The notes under the pieces were generated by a model. It saw only the letters and a list, made by a program, of their open reading frames with translations. It ran no database searches and had not been told where the DNA came from. Positions 8,760 through 16,361 of a stretch of 37,466 bases of DNA are shown in pieces. The number at the start of each line of letters is the position of its first letter. The stretch's first letter is position 1. The translations under genes were made by a program, and so were the position numbers. The stretch is from NCBI GenBank assembly GCA_946482545.1, contig CAMLRX010000038.1, positions 1 to 37,466 of the forward strand, written 5' to 3'. The stretch comes from an uncultured Flavihumibacter sp. GTDB lineage: Bacteria > Bacteroidota > Bacteroidia > Chitinophagales > Chitinophagaceae.

Positions 8760-9134
8760 ACCAGAGGTTAAGCGTTGTGAATACGGGTTAGAAAAGGTGC
8801 AGGTTAAAAGGAAAACAAAGAAAGAATTTAATCCTGATGCCAAGTCGGATACGTCTTGTTTTTTTGACGAATATCAATATCTATTTTTCTATCGAAAAAA
8901 ATATAACGGCATTGTATAGGTGACAATAAATTATCTCTGCTGTTCTTTCAGCAGGAAAGAAAAGATAAATTATATTATTGAGGTGCATCCTGCACTTCAG
9001 CGAAAAAAATATATACACTATGCCTTACCGTTACCTAAGCGTTACCACTTATACAACAACGCCAGGTGGAGCATTTTTCCCACCTGGCGTTGTTGTTATT
9101 GTTACAAGACAACTATAATTAAAAAACAACTGGC
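8760..9134. other. AT-rich intergenic region with two hairpins
   Basis: There is no credible gene in these 375 bp. The downstream half holds the terminator-like hairpin of the LamG gene (9053-9096). A second structure at 8931-8968 pairs TTATCT and CTGCTG with CAGCAG and AGATAA, with an asymmetric internal loop; its role is unknown. The remainder should contain the promoter of the 8759 gene, but no exact TAnnTTTG element was found on that strand. Confidence 0.5.
9053..9096 (-). terminator. Long perfect hairpin after the LamG T9SS gene
   Basis: A perfect 16-bp stem (9053-9068 with 9081-9096) with a 12-nt loop lies 38 nt downstream of the minus-strand stop codon at 9135. There is no U-tract after it on that strand. 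The position suggests a terminator or a 3'-end stabilising hairpin. Confidence 0.65.
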
Positions 9135-11042
9135 TTAACGCACGATAACCTGCTCGCTTCCGGCAGCGCAACGCAACAGGTAAGTTCCTTTTGCTAAACC
9201 AGCGGTACGCACTTCATGCACTCCCGTGCCAAGTTTACTACTCCATACCGCACGGCCATCGGCGTGGTAAAGTGTAACCTGCTGCGCTCCTTCTGTAAGA
9301 AGGCTGAACCTGAGCACCCCATTGCTGACAGGATTTCCCATAATGCGCAAAGCAGTTTGTGTTTTACTGATGCTTACGCTGCGAATTTCTGTGAAGGAAT
9401 AACTGCCATCCATATCCGTTTGGCGGATCCGGTAGAAATTACGGCCCGAAGCCGGAGTTTCGTGCAGGTACTGGTAGCGCCTGGTGCTATTACTGTTGCC
9501 CGCGCCCGCCATTGTTGTAATAGCGGTCCAGTTGTTCTGGTCTGTACTGTGTTCTACCCTGAAATCACGGTTATTCATTTCCTGGGCAGTACTCCAATTG
9601 AGCATAACCTGACCAGACATCACCTGTGCAGTGAAAGACTGCCAACGTATGGGAAGTATCTCCAATGCATTTTGCTGACCAATAAAATTCGAGGTGGTGC
9701 CGCTCAATGCGAAATTCGTCATAGTACCATTGTTGCCACCGGCCTGATCCACCACGGTGGTAAGTCCGGTATTGTCTCCATCTGTAACACCCTGGTTAAA
9801 CGTGTAGTAGGCGGCTAGTCCCGGCGTGGCGGGATCAATCTCATCATACATGGCTGCCTGTATTTCCGCCTGTGTACGGGCAACGTTCCATATCCGTACT
9901 TCATCGATGCCGCCATCATAAGGCTGACCAAAACCATCTCTGTAACCCATCACGAAAGAGCCAACGGGCGTGGTGGGCAATACATTGTTTGTATAAATGG
10001 ATACACCATCCGCATACACTGTAACACCCGTTGTACTGAATACCATAGCGAGGTGACACCATTGGTCGGTGGGCACATAATAAGTGGTGCCATATAATGT
10101 TGAGCCAACAGAAACGATGAGCCTCAGTTGCGTATTGATGAAAAGCGCGTAGCCATTGAAGTTCGCATTACCATTTGTCATTATCATGTGGTCTGTGCCC
10201 CTGCCTCCGTTGTGGTAAATCCAGGCTTCCATGGTTACATTGGTAGTGGCGGTAGTGGCTATGGGGGCGCCGAACCGGTCATTCCCCTGATCGAAATGTA
10301 TGGCGTTCGCGGTAAACTGCACGGGACTGTTTACCCATGAAACCCCATTCACCAGGGTAGCATCAGCGGCAGGAGTTGTAGTACCGGCATTGGCTGCCAA
10401 TGTTCCTGTTCCTTCATTGAAACGGTAACGTGCCACGAGTGCAGTTGATCCATTGTTGAGGTCCTTTCCATACATTTTCGCTTTGATCTGCTGTTGTGTG
10501 CGGGCCACGTTCCAAAGGCGCAACTCCTCCAGTCTCCCATTGAAAAAGTCAGTGTTTGTAGCGCCACGGCGAACACCAGCGCTTACCGCGTCTGGTGTCC
10601 AGGAAGAAGGAGCGGTAAAATTGAGGTCGTCCGTCAACTTACCGTCTATATAAACCTGGAGGTTTGTGGCGGAGGTGCGCACAATAGCGACGTGCACCCA
10701 CCTGTTCGAAGCGATTGCACCTGTAGCGGTGGCCACATCCAGCCCTGTGCCGGAGCCGTCGGTCAGCTTAAGTGCCAGTCTGCCGGAATTGGCGGACCTG
10801 GCCACTACGCTGAATCCGGGATCGTTACTGCCCGCAACGGTTTCAGAATAGATAGATCCGTTTCCTGTTCCGGTCCAGTACACCCAACTTTCAAGGGTGA
10901 ACTGGGTGAGCTGACTTACAGCTACATTCGCGGGCATAGACATGTAATCGTCCGTACCATCAAGACTGATGGCGGTATTGGACTGCGCGCTAAGAAAAGT
11001 TGTTGAAAAGGCTAAGGCAAAAAGTGTAAGAATTGTCTTCAT
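9135..11042 (-). CDS. Double LamG-like (ConA-like lectin) T9SS secreted protein
   Basis: This 635-aa protein has a Sec signal peptide (MKTILTLFALAFSTTFLSAQ). Two LamG/concanavalin A-like jelly-roll domains lie at about 22-235 and 245-450. Each has the hallmark order of an ALDGxDDY-like or FDQGNDRF start, LESWVYW or MEAWIYHN, a W(V/C)H(V/L)A strand, YIDGKL or YADGVS, and (L/V)R(L/I)WNVARTQ(Q/A)(Q/E)I. A pre-CTD module (LPIRWQSFTAQVMSGQVMLN, NFYRIRQTDMDGSYSFTEI) and a T9SS type A sorting domain (LAKGTYLLRCAAGSEQVIVR at the end) complete it. LamG domains typically bind carbohydrate or protein ligands, so a surface adhesin or glycan-binding role is plausible. No catalytic domain is evident. Confidence 0.92.
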   Translation of the reverse strand: MKTILTLFALAFSTTFLSAQSNTAISLDGTDDYMSMPANVAVSQLTQFTLESWVYWTGTGNGSIYSETVAGSNDPGFSVVARSANSGRLALKLTDGSGTGLDVATATGAIASNRWVHVAIVRTSATNLQVYIDGKLTDDLNFTAPSSWTPDAVSAGVRRGATNTDFFNGRLEELRLWNVARTQQQIKAKMYGKDLNNGSTALVARYRFNEGTGTLAANAGTTTPAADATLVNGVSWVNSPVQFTANAIHFDQGNDRFGAPIATTATTNVTMEAWIYHNGGRGTDHMIMTNGNANFNGYALFINTQLRLIVSVGSTLYGTTYYVPTDQWCHLAMVFSTTGVTVYADGVSIYTNNVLPTTPVGSFVMGYRDGFGQPYDGGIDEVRIWNVARTQAEIQAAMYDEIDPATPGLAAYYTFNQGVTDGDNTGLTTVVDQAGGNNGTMTNFALSGTTSNFIGQQNALEILPIRWQSFTAQVMSGQVMLNWSTAQEMNNRDFRVEHSTDQNNWTAITTMAGAGNSNSTRRYQYLHETPASGRNFYRIRQTDMDGSYSFTEIRSVSISKTQTALRIMGNPVSNGVLRFSLLTEGAQQVTLYHADGRAVWSSKLGTGVHEVRTAGLAKGTYLLRCAAGSEQVIVR

Positions 11043-11100
11043 TCAACTATGATTTGGGGGTTTTGATTGCTTCGTGAACAACAACTAAGGCACAGTTACT

Positions 11101-11120
11101 GGATGCCTCTATGTGCATCC
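11101..11120 (-). terminator. Weak hairpin after the response regulator gene
   Basis: A 6-bp GGATGC/GCATCC stem with an 8-nt loop lies 38 nt downstream of the response-regulator stop. It has no U-tract. It is weak evidence for a terminator. Confidence 0.3.
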
Positions 11121-11158
11121 GACACACGGTACTTTTAATTTCTACTTTAAAGATGATG

Positions 11159-11533
11159 CTAATCTGATAGCGGAACCATCAGCCGGTTGATCTCTTCCAG
11201 CAATACCTCTTTGGAAACCGGCTTAGATAAACAGCCATTCATTCCGGCTTCCAGGCATTTTGTTTTTTCTGATGGGGAATTATCCGCCGTTAAGGCGAGT
11301 ATCGGCACATTGCCACCGGGTTGTTCGCGGATAAATGAGGTGACTTCAAACCCATTTTTAAGCGGCATCTGAATGTCTAAAACAATAAGATCGAAGGGTT
11401 GCGTCTGCCAGGCTTTTACTGCCTCTACGCCATTTTTCGCCCAAATGATTTCGTAAGGTTCATGCTTCAGCACGGCAGTAAACACAAGACGATTCAAAGG
11501 ATCATCCTCTGCAAATAGTATACGGTTTTTCAT
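11159..11533 (-). CDS. Single-domain response regulator (CheY-like receiver)
   Basis: This 124-aa protein is a complete receiver domain with nothing fused to it. The acidic pocket is Asp10 and Asp11 (FAEDDP), the phosphoacceptor is Asp53 (LIVLDIQMP), the switch threonine is Thr82 (ALTAD) and the conserved lysine is Lys104 (LSKP). The MPLKNGFEV loop resembles receivers that work with hybrid histidine kinases. It should accept phosphate from a sensor kinase and act by protein contact, since no DNA-binding or enzymatic output is present. No kinase is nearby, so the partner is unknown. Confidence 0.93.
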   Translation of the reverse strand: MKNRILFAEDDPLNRLVFTAVLKHEPYEIIWAKNGVEAVKAWQTQPFDLIVLDIQMPLKNGFEVTSFIREQPGGNVPILALTADNSPSEKTKCLEAGMNGCLSKPVSKEVLLEEINRLMVPLSD

Positions 11534-11850
11534 AAATGCGATTTGGGTATGGGGAAATACTACTTAGCTAACCATTGCAGTTTCAAGTAAATACAAATTT
11601 TTCTAAGTGTATGCACCATGTCGCAAAATTAATTTCTTTTAAGTACAAACACTTAATTAGTGTCTAATAAAAAATCTTTATTGAATTCAATTTTTTGAAC
11701 AGATACCGCTGTATTCATAAATAAAAAAAAGTAATGCTGTTGCGTGTAGATTGATTTTAAAAGGAGCCCGATGCACCACTTACGCTTACCGCCAACCGGA
11801 GATGATGACAGGTTGAAATCTTAGTAGAGAGAAAGCAAGATTGGAAAACA
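11534..11850. other. AT-rich intergenic region upstream of the response regulator
   Basis: No gene is seen in these 317 bp. The sequence is strongly AT-rich in its first half and includes a short palindrome ACACT-TAATT-AGTGT at 11649-11663 that could be an operator. The region presumably carries the response-regulator promoter, but no exact TAnnTTTG element was found at a suitable place. Confidence 0.4.
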
Positions 11851-11885
11851 AAAAAAGCCCGGAAACAAAATGCTTCCGGGCTTTT
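11851..11885 (-). terminator. Intrinsic terminator of tRNA-Ser
   Basis: A 12-bp stem (11853-11864 with 11874-11885) with a GC-rich core is followed on the minus strand by a run of U residues. It lies about 32 nt downstream of the tRNA 3' end. The stem is flanked by A and U runs, so it could act in both directions. Confidence 0.85.
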
Positions 11886-11916
11886 AAATGCGTTGAAAAG
11901 AATCTTAATTGTTTTG

Positions 11917-12005
<89 letters not shown>

Positions 12006-12053
12006 CGTTCATCAACTGGTGTGTTGAACGTTCTTCCTTAAAAGGAAGGGATG

Positions 12054-12085
12054 CAAAAGTAAGGATACGGGTTTTAATTCCCAAA
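12054..12085 (-). promoter_or_regulatory. Consensus Bacteroidota promoter of tRNA-Ser
   Basis: On the minus strand a -33 element TTTG (complement of 12082-12085) is followed, after exactly 20 bp, by the -7 element TACTTTTG (complement of 12054-12061). Both match the Bacteroidota sigma-A consensus. Transcription would start about 40 nt before the mature tRNA 5' end. Confidence 0.75.
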
Positions 12086-12115
12086 TATTTAATGGGAGAA
12101 AAAACGGTTCACGTT

Positions 12116-12215
12116 GCTTCGTTTCGCGCAAAGACCTAATGCTCACTGCTTCATTTCACGCAATTGCTTTGTGCTGCGCACGGCGCAACGCAAAGGAGCG
12201 GAGACGCAAAGGATT
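12116..12215 (+). repeat. REP-like interspersed repeat, copy A
   Basis: This is the longest of three related GC-rich repeats in the window. Positions 12154-12211 match the reverse complement of 16269-16326 at 54 of 58 positions. Positions 12116-12135 and about 12187-12220 match copy B at 16055-16110. The core 12167-12195 folds into a hairpin: two 13-nt arms around a 3-nt loop, with one mismatch and one wobble. It lies in the non-coding stretch between tRNA-Ser and the dnaA terminator. Confidence 0.8.
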
Positions 12216-12266
12216 GTTGAAAGTGTAAGAGCAAAATTCTTATTTAAGCATTTGGGGAGGGGCTTT

Positions 12267-12302
12267 AAAACAAGAAGCGCATCAGCAATGATGCGCTTCT
12301 TG
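12267..12302 (-). terminator. Intrinsic terminator of dnaA
   Basis: A perfect 14-bp stem (12271-12284 with 12289-12302) with a 4-nt loop is followed on the minus strand by TTTTAAA. It lies 20 nt after the dnaA stop codon. The apparent gene-free stretch 12006-12322 is thus accounted for by the tRNA promoter, repeat copy A and this terminator. Confidence 0.88.
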
Positions 12303-12322
12303 AATATCTTATGTAGAAGTGT

Positions 12323-13756
12323 TTACATGGCGGCTAATTGTACCTTCTGCTGCAATTCCATTACGTTTTCACGGAACAGGTGATCGGTATCCATCAGGTC
12401 CTTTACGGTTTGGCAGGAGTGGATAACGGTGGTATGGTCACGGCCACCGAAGTGTTCGCCGATGGTTTTGAGGGAGTTTTTGGTGAAGGCTTTGGCAAGA
12501 TACATGGTGATCTGGCGGGCCTGTACCACTTCGCGCTTCCTCGTTTTCTGGAGGAGTTTGTCGTAGGCCACATCGAAATAATCGCACACCATCCGCTGGA
12601 TGGTTTCGATGGTAATTTCTTTACTGCTCGTTTTCACGAAATTGCGGAGTACTTTCTTTGCCAATTCGAGGTCGATTTCCCTCTTATTAAGCGAAGATTG
12701 TGCCAACAGGGAAATGAGGGCGCCTTCCAGTTCGCGCACATTGCTGTTGATGTTGTACGCCAGGTACTTCACTACTTCTTTCGGCATTTCCACGCCGTCG
12801 TTCTTCATCTTCTTTTCCAGAATCTCGATACGGGTTTCGTAGTCGGGAAGCTGGAGGTCGGCGCTGAGTCCCCAGCGGAAACGGCTCAGCAATCTTTCCT
12901 GCACGCCTTCCAGATCTTTGGGTGCTTTATCGGAAGTCAACACCAGTTGTTTACCGCTCTGGTGGAGGTGGTTGAAGATGGCGAAGAAGGCATCCTGCGA
13001 TTTTTCCGCGCGGTTGAAGAACTGCACATCATCAATGATGAGTACATCGATCAACTGGTAGAAATGAATAAAATCGTTGATGGCATTGTTGCGGCTGTGG
13101 TCTACGAACTGGTTGATGAACTTTTCGGAACTAACGTACAGCACTACCTTATTGGGATGAATTTTCTTCACCTCGTTACCGATACTTTGGGCGAGGTGTG
13201 TTTTACCCAGACCAACAGCGCCATAAATCACCAAAGGATTGAAGGAGTTCGCGCCTGGTTTTTCAGCCACTGTTTTACCGGCCCTGCGTGCCACCCTGTT
13301 GGAATCGCCTTCCACGAATGCATCGAAGGTGTAGATCGGATTCAGTTGCGGATCGATCTGCATCTTCTTGAGCCCCGGGATCACGAAGGGGTTCTTGACA
13401 GGGTTGTTTATAACGAGCGGAAAATCCATTTCATTGTTAGCGTAAGTTTTATACCCGTGCGCCGGAACGTCCATGGTCAGGGGCTTGTTGCGGGTGTTGC
13501 CGCTGTCTACCATGATCCTGTATTCCAGTTGTGCTTCTTTACCCAATACCCTCCGCAAAGTCTTTGCCAACAAATTCACATAGTGTTCCTCTAAGTATTC
13601 ATAGAAGAACTGGCTCGGAACCTGGATAACCAGGATCGATTCTTTTAAAGCAACCGGGCGGATAGGTTCGAACCATGTTTTGAAATGCTGCCACTCTACA
13701 ATATCCCTGATTATTTCCAAACAATTGCTCCAAACTTTTACAAAGTCTTTATCCAT
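12323..13756 (-). CDS. dnaA: Chromosomal replication initiator protein DnaA
   Basis: This 477-aa protein has all DnaA domains. Domain I is at about 1-85 (VWSNCLEIIRDIVEWQHFKTW). A linker follows, then the AAA+ domain III with Walker A GAVGLGKT at 179-186, Walker B LIIDD at 239-243, and arginine-finger region VQERLLSRFRWGL. The C-terminal DNA-binding domain IV has the signature GGRDHTTVIHS. It binds DnaA boxes and opens oriC with ATP. Length is normal for the family. dnaN and recF are not adjacent. The upstream gap holds one near-consensus DnaA box, compatible with autoregulation. It lies 147 bp downstream of the nucleotidase pair on the same strand. Confidence 0.98.
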   Translation of the reverse strand: MDKDFVKVWSNCLEIIRDIVEWQHFKTWFEPIRPVALKESILVIQVPSQFFYEYLEEHYVNLLAKTLRRVLGKEAQLEYRIMVDSGNTRNKPLTMDVPAHGYKTYANNEMDFPLVINNPVKNPFVIPGLKKMQIDPQLNPIYTFDAFVEGDSNRVARRAGKTVAEKPGANSFNPLVIYGAVGLGKTHLAQSIGNEVKKIHPNKVVLYVSSEKFINQFVDHSRNNAINDFIHFYQLIDVLIIDDVQFFNRAEKSQDAFFAIFNHLHQSGKQLVLTSDKAPKDLEGVQERLLSRFRWGLSADLQLPDYETRIEILEKKMKNDGVEMPKEVVKYLAYNINSNVRELEGALISLLAQSSLNKREIDLELAKKVLRNFVKTSSKEITIETIQRMVCDYFDVAYDKLLQKTRKREVVQARQITMYLAKAFTKNSLKTIGEHFGGRDHTTVIHSCQTVKDLMDTDHLFRENVMELQQKVQLAAM

Positions 13757-13820
13757 TTAGAATTAAGCAGTTTTTATATTGAGTAAAGAATATTCGGTGA
13801 TTTTCTGTCGCACTTTACGG

Positions 13821-13829
13821 ATATCCACA
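13821..13829 (+). promoter_or_regulatory. Near-consensus DnaA box upstream of dnaA
   Basis: The sequence ATATCCACA differs from the consensus box TTATCCACA at the first base only. It lies 65 bp before the dnaA start codon, where DnaA autoregulatory sites are often found. It is a single site with no cluster around it, so it does not by itself indicate an origin. Confidence 0.4.
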
Positions 13830-13903
13830 GCTTACTAACAAGATATCGAAAATTTTAAGACAGGGGAGCGAAATTCCCGAAATTATGTTGAAAAAAAAAT
13901 TTT

Positions 13904-14827
13904 TTATTCCCTAGGATTTTCTTCAACAGGAACAGTATGTGTATTCACCAGCCGTTTGCCTGAAATACGGCTGAAACTAAAGTCCAGCCTGCCTAAAATC
14001 ACTCCGCCCCACCCTACCTGGTTCACGATCACATCACCGCCAGACTTATTCACATATTTTTTAGGGGTGTTCATAAACGTATGGGTATGCCCGCCTATAA
14101 TCAGGTCAATATGAGCGGATTCTCTGGCCAGAACAGCATCACTTACTTTATTATAAGCATACGTATCGCCGAGGTGCGACAAACAGATCACGAAATCACA
14201 ACGTTCTTTCTTTCTAAGGTATTCAGCTATTTTATTGGCTTGCTCCACAGGATTCAGGTATATGGTTCCCCCGGTCAGGTTATCGGGTACCAGTCCTTTC
14301 ATTTCAATGCCCACACCCAGCACACCAATTTTCAAGGGTCCTTTTCTGAAAATTTTATAGGGAAGGTATTGGTGCTGAAGAGGTGTTCCGGTAAAATCAT
14401 AGTTGCAGATGATCAACGGGAAGTTTCCATGGGTAGAGAGTTGGTGGGCGAAGTTATCTATACCCAGGTCGAAGTCGTGGTTACCCATCGTGGTAGCATC
14501 GTAGCCCATGACGGCCATGGCTTTGAATTCCGTTTCTCCTCTAAAGAAATTGAAATAAGGTGTGCCCTGGAAGATATCCCCGGCATCCAGCAACAGTACA
14601 TGCTCTTCTGTTTCCCTGATCTTTTTGATAATAGTGGCCCGGTTCGCGAGTCCACCCAGTCCCTGGTATTTACTGCCATCCATGGGGATGGGGTCTACCA
14701 TACTGTGTACATCGTTGGTGTGGAGGATGGTCAGCTTTACGGTACGGTCATCTTCCAGGAATGAAGGCAGGAAAGCTGTCGCAGCGAGTTTGGCCCCGTT
14801 CCCGATAAAAGTTCTTCTAGTTTGCAT
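13904..14827 (-). CDS. 5'-nucleotidase-type metallophosphoesterase, catalytic half
   Basis: This 307-aa protein carries the N-terminal metallophosphoesterase domain of the UshA/5'-nucleotidase family: DxH at Asp39/His41 (HTNDVH), GD at Asp84 (LLDAGDIFQGT), GNHD at 115-118, and GHTHT late in the domain. These ligate the two-metal centre that hydrolyses nucleotide phosphates or related esters. The N-terminus (MQTRRTFIGNGAKLAATAF) resembles a twin-arginine signal, so export is likely. It lacks the substrate-binding C-terminal domain of full-length enzymes, which is encoded by the gene immediately upstream with an 11-bp overlap. The two products probably assemble into one enzyme. Confidence 0.92.
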   Translation of the reverse strand: MQTRRTFIGNGAKLAATAFLPSFLEDDRTVKLTILHTNDVHSMVDPIPMDGSKYQGLGGLANRATIIKKIRETEEHVLLLDAGDIFQGTPYFNFFRGETEFKAMAVMGYDATTMGNHDFDLGIDNFAHQLSTHGNFPLIICNYDFTGTPLQHQYLPYKIFRKGPLKIGVLGVGIEMKGLVPDNLTGGTIYLNPVEQANKIAEYLRKKERCDFVICLSHLGDTYAYNKVSDAVLARESAHIDLIIGGHTHTFMNTPKKYVNKSGGDVIVNQVGWGGVILGRLDFSFSRISGKRLVNTHTVPVEENPRE

Positions 14828-15557
14828 GGATTACCCGGTTTTGGAGTGTGGCGGTAATGGATTTGTTTGCTTTGCCCTGCCGTTCAAAATATTCCATCAG
14901 CGCGTCGCGCATCATCAGTCCGATGTTTTTAACGGGCACATCCAGCACGGGCATACGGTCACCACCATTCACCACGTAATCGGAGTTGGCGATGGTGTAC
15001 AACTGATCGCCGCGGAGCGGAACGCCATTCACCATAATATTAATAGCCTTTCCATTGCGGATCGTGTAACTGATCCCGGATACGGGCCATCCGCCGTAAC
15101 CCGCCATCACATCCAGGTATTTTTGCAGCGTATCGCCGGGCATGGTTTGCAGGAGCAACAGGTTATTGAAGGGCATCATCTGGAACACTTTTCCACGGGT
15201 GAGCGGTCCGGGCATGACCGTAGTGGTTCTTATGCCCCCGAAGTTCAGAATAGCCGCGTCCACCTTTGTGTTGAATTTCTCCCTGGCCATCATAAGAATA
15301 GCATCAGTCATCACATTCCCCAGCGTACCTTCAGGCTGTTGCTTTTCCAGCTTCGTATTCACCTGGGCTATCACCTCATCCATATTTCTTTTCACACTAT
15401 CGGCGTAAGGCTTTAGCAGAGCCTGCATATCCTTATCCGCGGGGAGAGAATCGGCGGTACGGTAATAATTATATCGGAGTGCCGCTGTGCTAAAACGTGG
15501 TTTGCACCCTGAAAGGAGCAGGAAGGGCACCAGGCACCAAAGGGAAAGTTTTATCAT
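14817..15557 (-). CDS. 5'-nucleotidase C-terminal domain lipoprotein
   Basis: This 246-aa protein corresponds to the C-terminal, substrate-binding domain of 5'-nucleotidases (motifs EGTLGNVMTDAILMMAR, AAILNFGGIRTTT, GKVFQMMPFNNLL, YTIANSDYVVNGGD). It has an SPII lipobox, LLLSGC, so it should be membrane-anchored. The catalytic domain is a separate gene directly downstream; the stop of this gene overlaps its start by 11 bp. The order is inverted relative to the single-chain enzyme. On its own this domain should not be catalytic. It is divergent from the DUF3127 gene. Confidence 0.9.
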   Translation of the reverse strand: MIKLSLWCLVPFLLLSGCKPRFSTAALRYNYYRTADSLPADKDMQALLKPYADSVKRNMDEVIAQVNTKLEKQQPEGTLGNVMTDAILMMAREKFNTKVDAAILNFGGIRTTTVMPGPLTRGKVFQMMPFNNLLLLQTMPGDTLQKYLDVMAGYGGWPVSGISYTIRNGKAINIMVNGVPLRGDQLYTIANSDYVVNGGDRMPVLDVPVKNIGLMMRDALMEYFERQGKANKSITATLQNRVIHAN

Positions 15558-15598
15558 GTGTACCGACTGTTTACTGCAAAGATGAAGCCTTTTTCCAC

Positions 15599-15606
15599 TA
15601 CTTTTG
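15599..15606 (+). promoter_or_regulatory. Candidate -7 element for the DUF3127 gene
   Basis: TACTTTTG matches the Bacteroidota -7 consensus TAnnTTTG and lies 53 bp upstream of the DUF3127 start codon. No convincing -33 element was found at the right distance. Confidence 0.35.
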
Positions 15607-15659
15607 TACGCTTTAACCCGGATACAATATTAATTTTCCCGCTTCAAAAAATCACTAAT

Positions 15660-16025
15660 ATGAGTTACGAACTGAATGGCAAACTGGTGGCGGTGTACGA
15701 TACCGTGCAACGATCCGAAACTTTCCGTACCCGCGAATTCGTGGTGGAAAAATCCGAGCAGATCAACGGACGCACCATCACCAATTACGTTAAATTTCAA
15801 TGTGTACAGGACAAAACCAGTTTACCCGACCGCTTTAAAGTGGGCGATGAAGTGAAAGTATTCTTTAACCTGAAAGGCAGCCGCTGGGAAAAGAACGGCC
15901 AGGTAAATTATATCACCAACCTCGATGCGTGGAGAATGGAACAATTGCAGATGGGTGGCGGACAGGCGCCTTCAGCGGAGTTTTATCCGGATGCGCCGGC
16001 GGAGGAGAATGATTTGCCGTTTTAA
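15660..16025 (+). CDS. DUF3127 protein with SSB-like acidic C-terminal tip
   Basis: This 121-aa protein starts at the ATG at 15660 (MSYELNGKLVAVYDTVQRSE), where the DUF3127 domain begins; the upstream ATG at 15558 abuts the divergent gene's start and adds unrelated residues. DUF3127 is a conserved Bacteroidota family without assigned function. The body is beta-strand-rich with the pattern RxREFVVEKSE, NYVKFQCVQDK, GDEVKVFFNLKG and a late aromatic/basic stretch, which looks OB-fold-like. The protein ends in EENDLPF, close to the acidic DDDIPF tip that single-stranded DNA-binding protein uses to recruit partners. A role around single-stranded DNA is an inference from that similarity. Confidence 0.88.
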   Translation: MSYELNGKLVAVYDTVQRSETFRTREFVVEKSEQINGRTITNYVKFQCVQDKTSLPDRFKVGDEVKVFFNLKGSRWEKNGQVNYITNLDAWRMEQLQMGGGQAPSAEFYPDAPAEENDLPF

Positions 16026-16041
16026 TCACGCGGCTTTTTTT
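16016..16041 (+). terminator. Possible intrinsic terminator over the DUF3127 stop codon
   Basis: A short GCCG/CGGC stem (16016-16019 with 16031-16034) is followed by seven T residues at 16035-16041. It overlaps the stop codon. The stem is short, so the call is tentative. Confidence 0.4.
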
Positions 16042-16054
16042 GTTTCTCGCGATA

Positions 16055-16110
16055 GCTTCGTGTCTCGCAAAGACGCAAGGGAGCGGAGACGCAAGGAGCT
16101 GTTGAGGTAC
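16055..16110 (+). repeat. REP-like interspersed repeat, copy B (short form)
   Basis: Positions 16055-16074 match 12116-12135 at 18 of 20, and the following block matches the 3' part of copy A at 28 of 34. The central hairpin core found in A and C is missing, so this is a shorter form. It begins 30 bp after the DUF3127 stop. Confidence 0.65.
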
Positions 16111-16268
16111 AGGTTGAGTTGTGAGGCTTGAATCAGCAAAGTTGATTAGCATCAGTTTCATTGCTCAATTACATATTGTGCTGCAAACTGATTACTAAAT
16201 ATTACATAGAAGTTTAAAGTTGTGCTGAAAACTTCCAGCACAACAACAAGCCCCGAATACAATTTAGG

Positions 16269-16326
16269 CTTTGCGTCCTTGCCCCTTTGCGTTGCGCCGT
16301 GCGCAGCACAAAGCAATTGCGTGAAA
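16269..16326 (-). repeat. REP-like interspersed repeat, copy C (inverted)
   Basis: This is the reverse complement of 12154-12211, with 54 of 58 positions identical. The hairpin core (16285-16313) is completely conserved. It ends 35 bp before the start codon of the FAD-dependent protein, so it may lie in that gene's leader. Confidence 0.8.
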
Positions 16327-16361
16327 AAACAACCCCGAAAACAAACATTCCAGCCACGCCC

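Larger units (their letters stand above)
16026..16361. other. Intergenic region with two REP-like copies and a hairpin
   Basis: No gene is seen in these 336 bp. They contain repeat copies B (16055-16110) and C (16269-16326). A perfect 9-bp stem, 16219-16227 with 16236-16244, with an 8-nt loop lies between them. No recognised promoter for the FAD protein was found; copy C sits where one would be expected. Confidence 0.55.

Noticed and set aside
12338..13594. A 418-codon open frame antisense to dnaA
   Set aside because: It is a shadow of the dnaA reading frame; its translation has no recognisable domain, and dnaA is certain.
13757..13903. Origin of replication next to dnaA
   Set aside because: Only one near-consensus DnaA box was found, there is no box cluster, and dnaN/recF are absent. 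An origin cannot be supported from this window.
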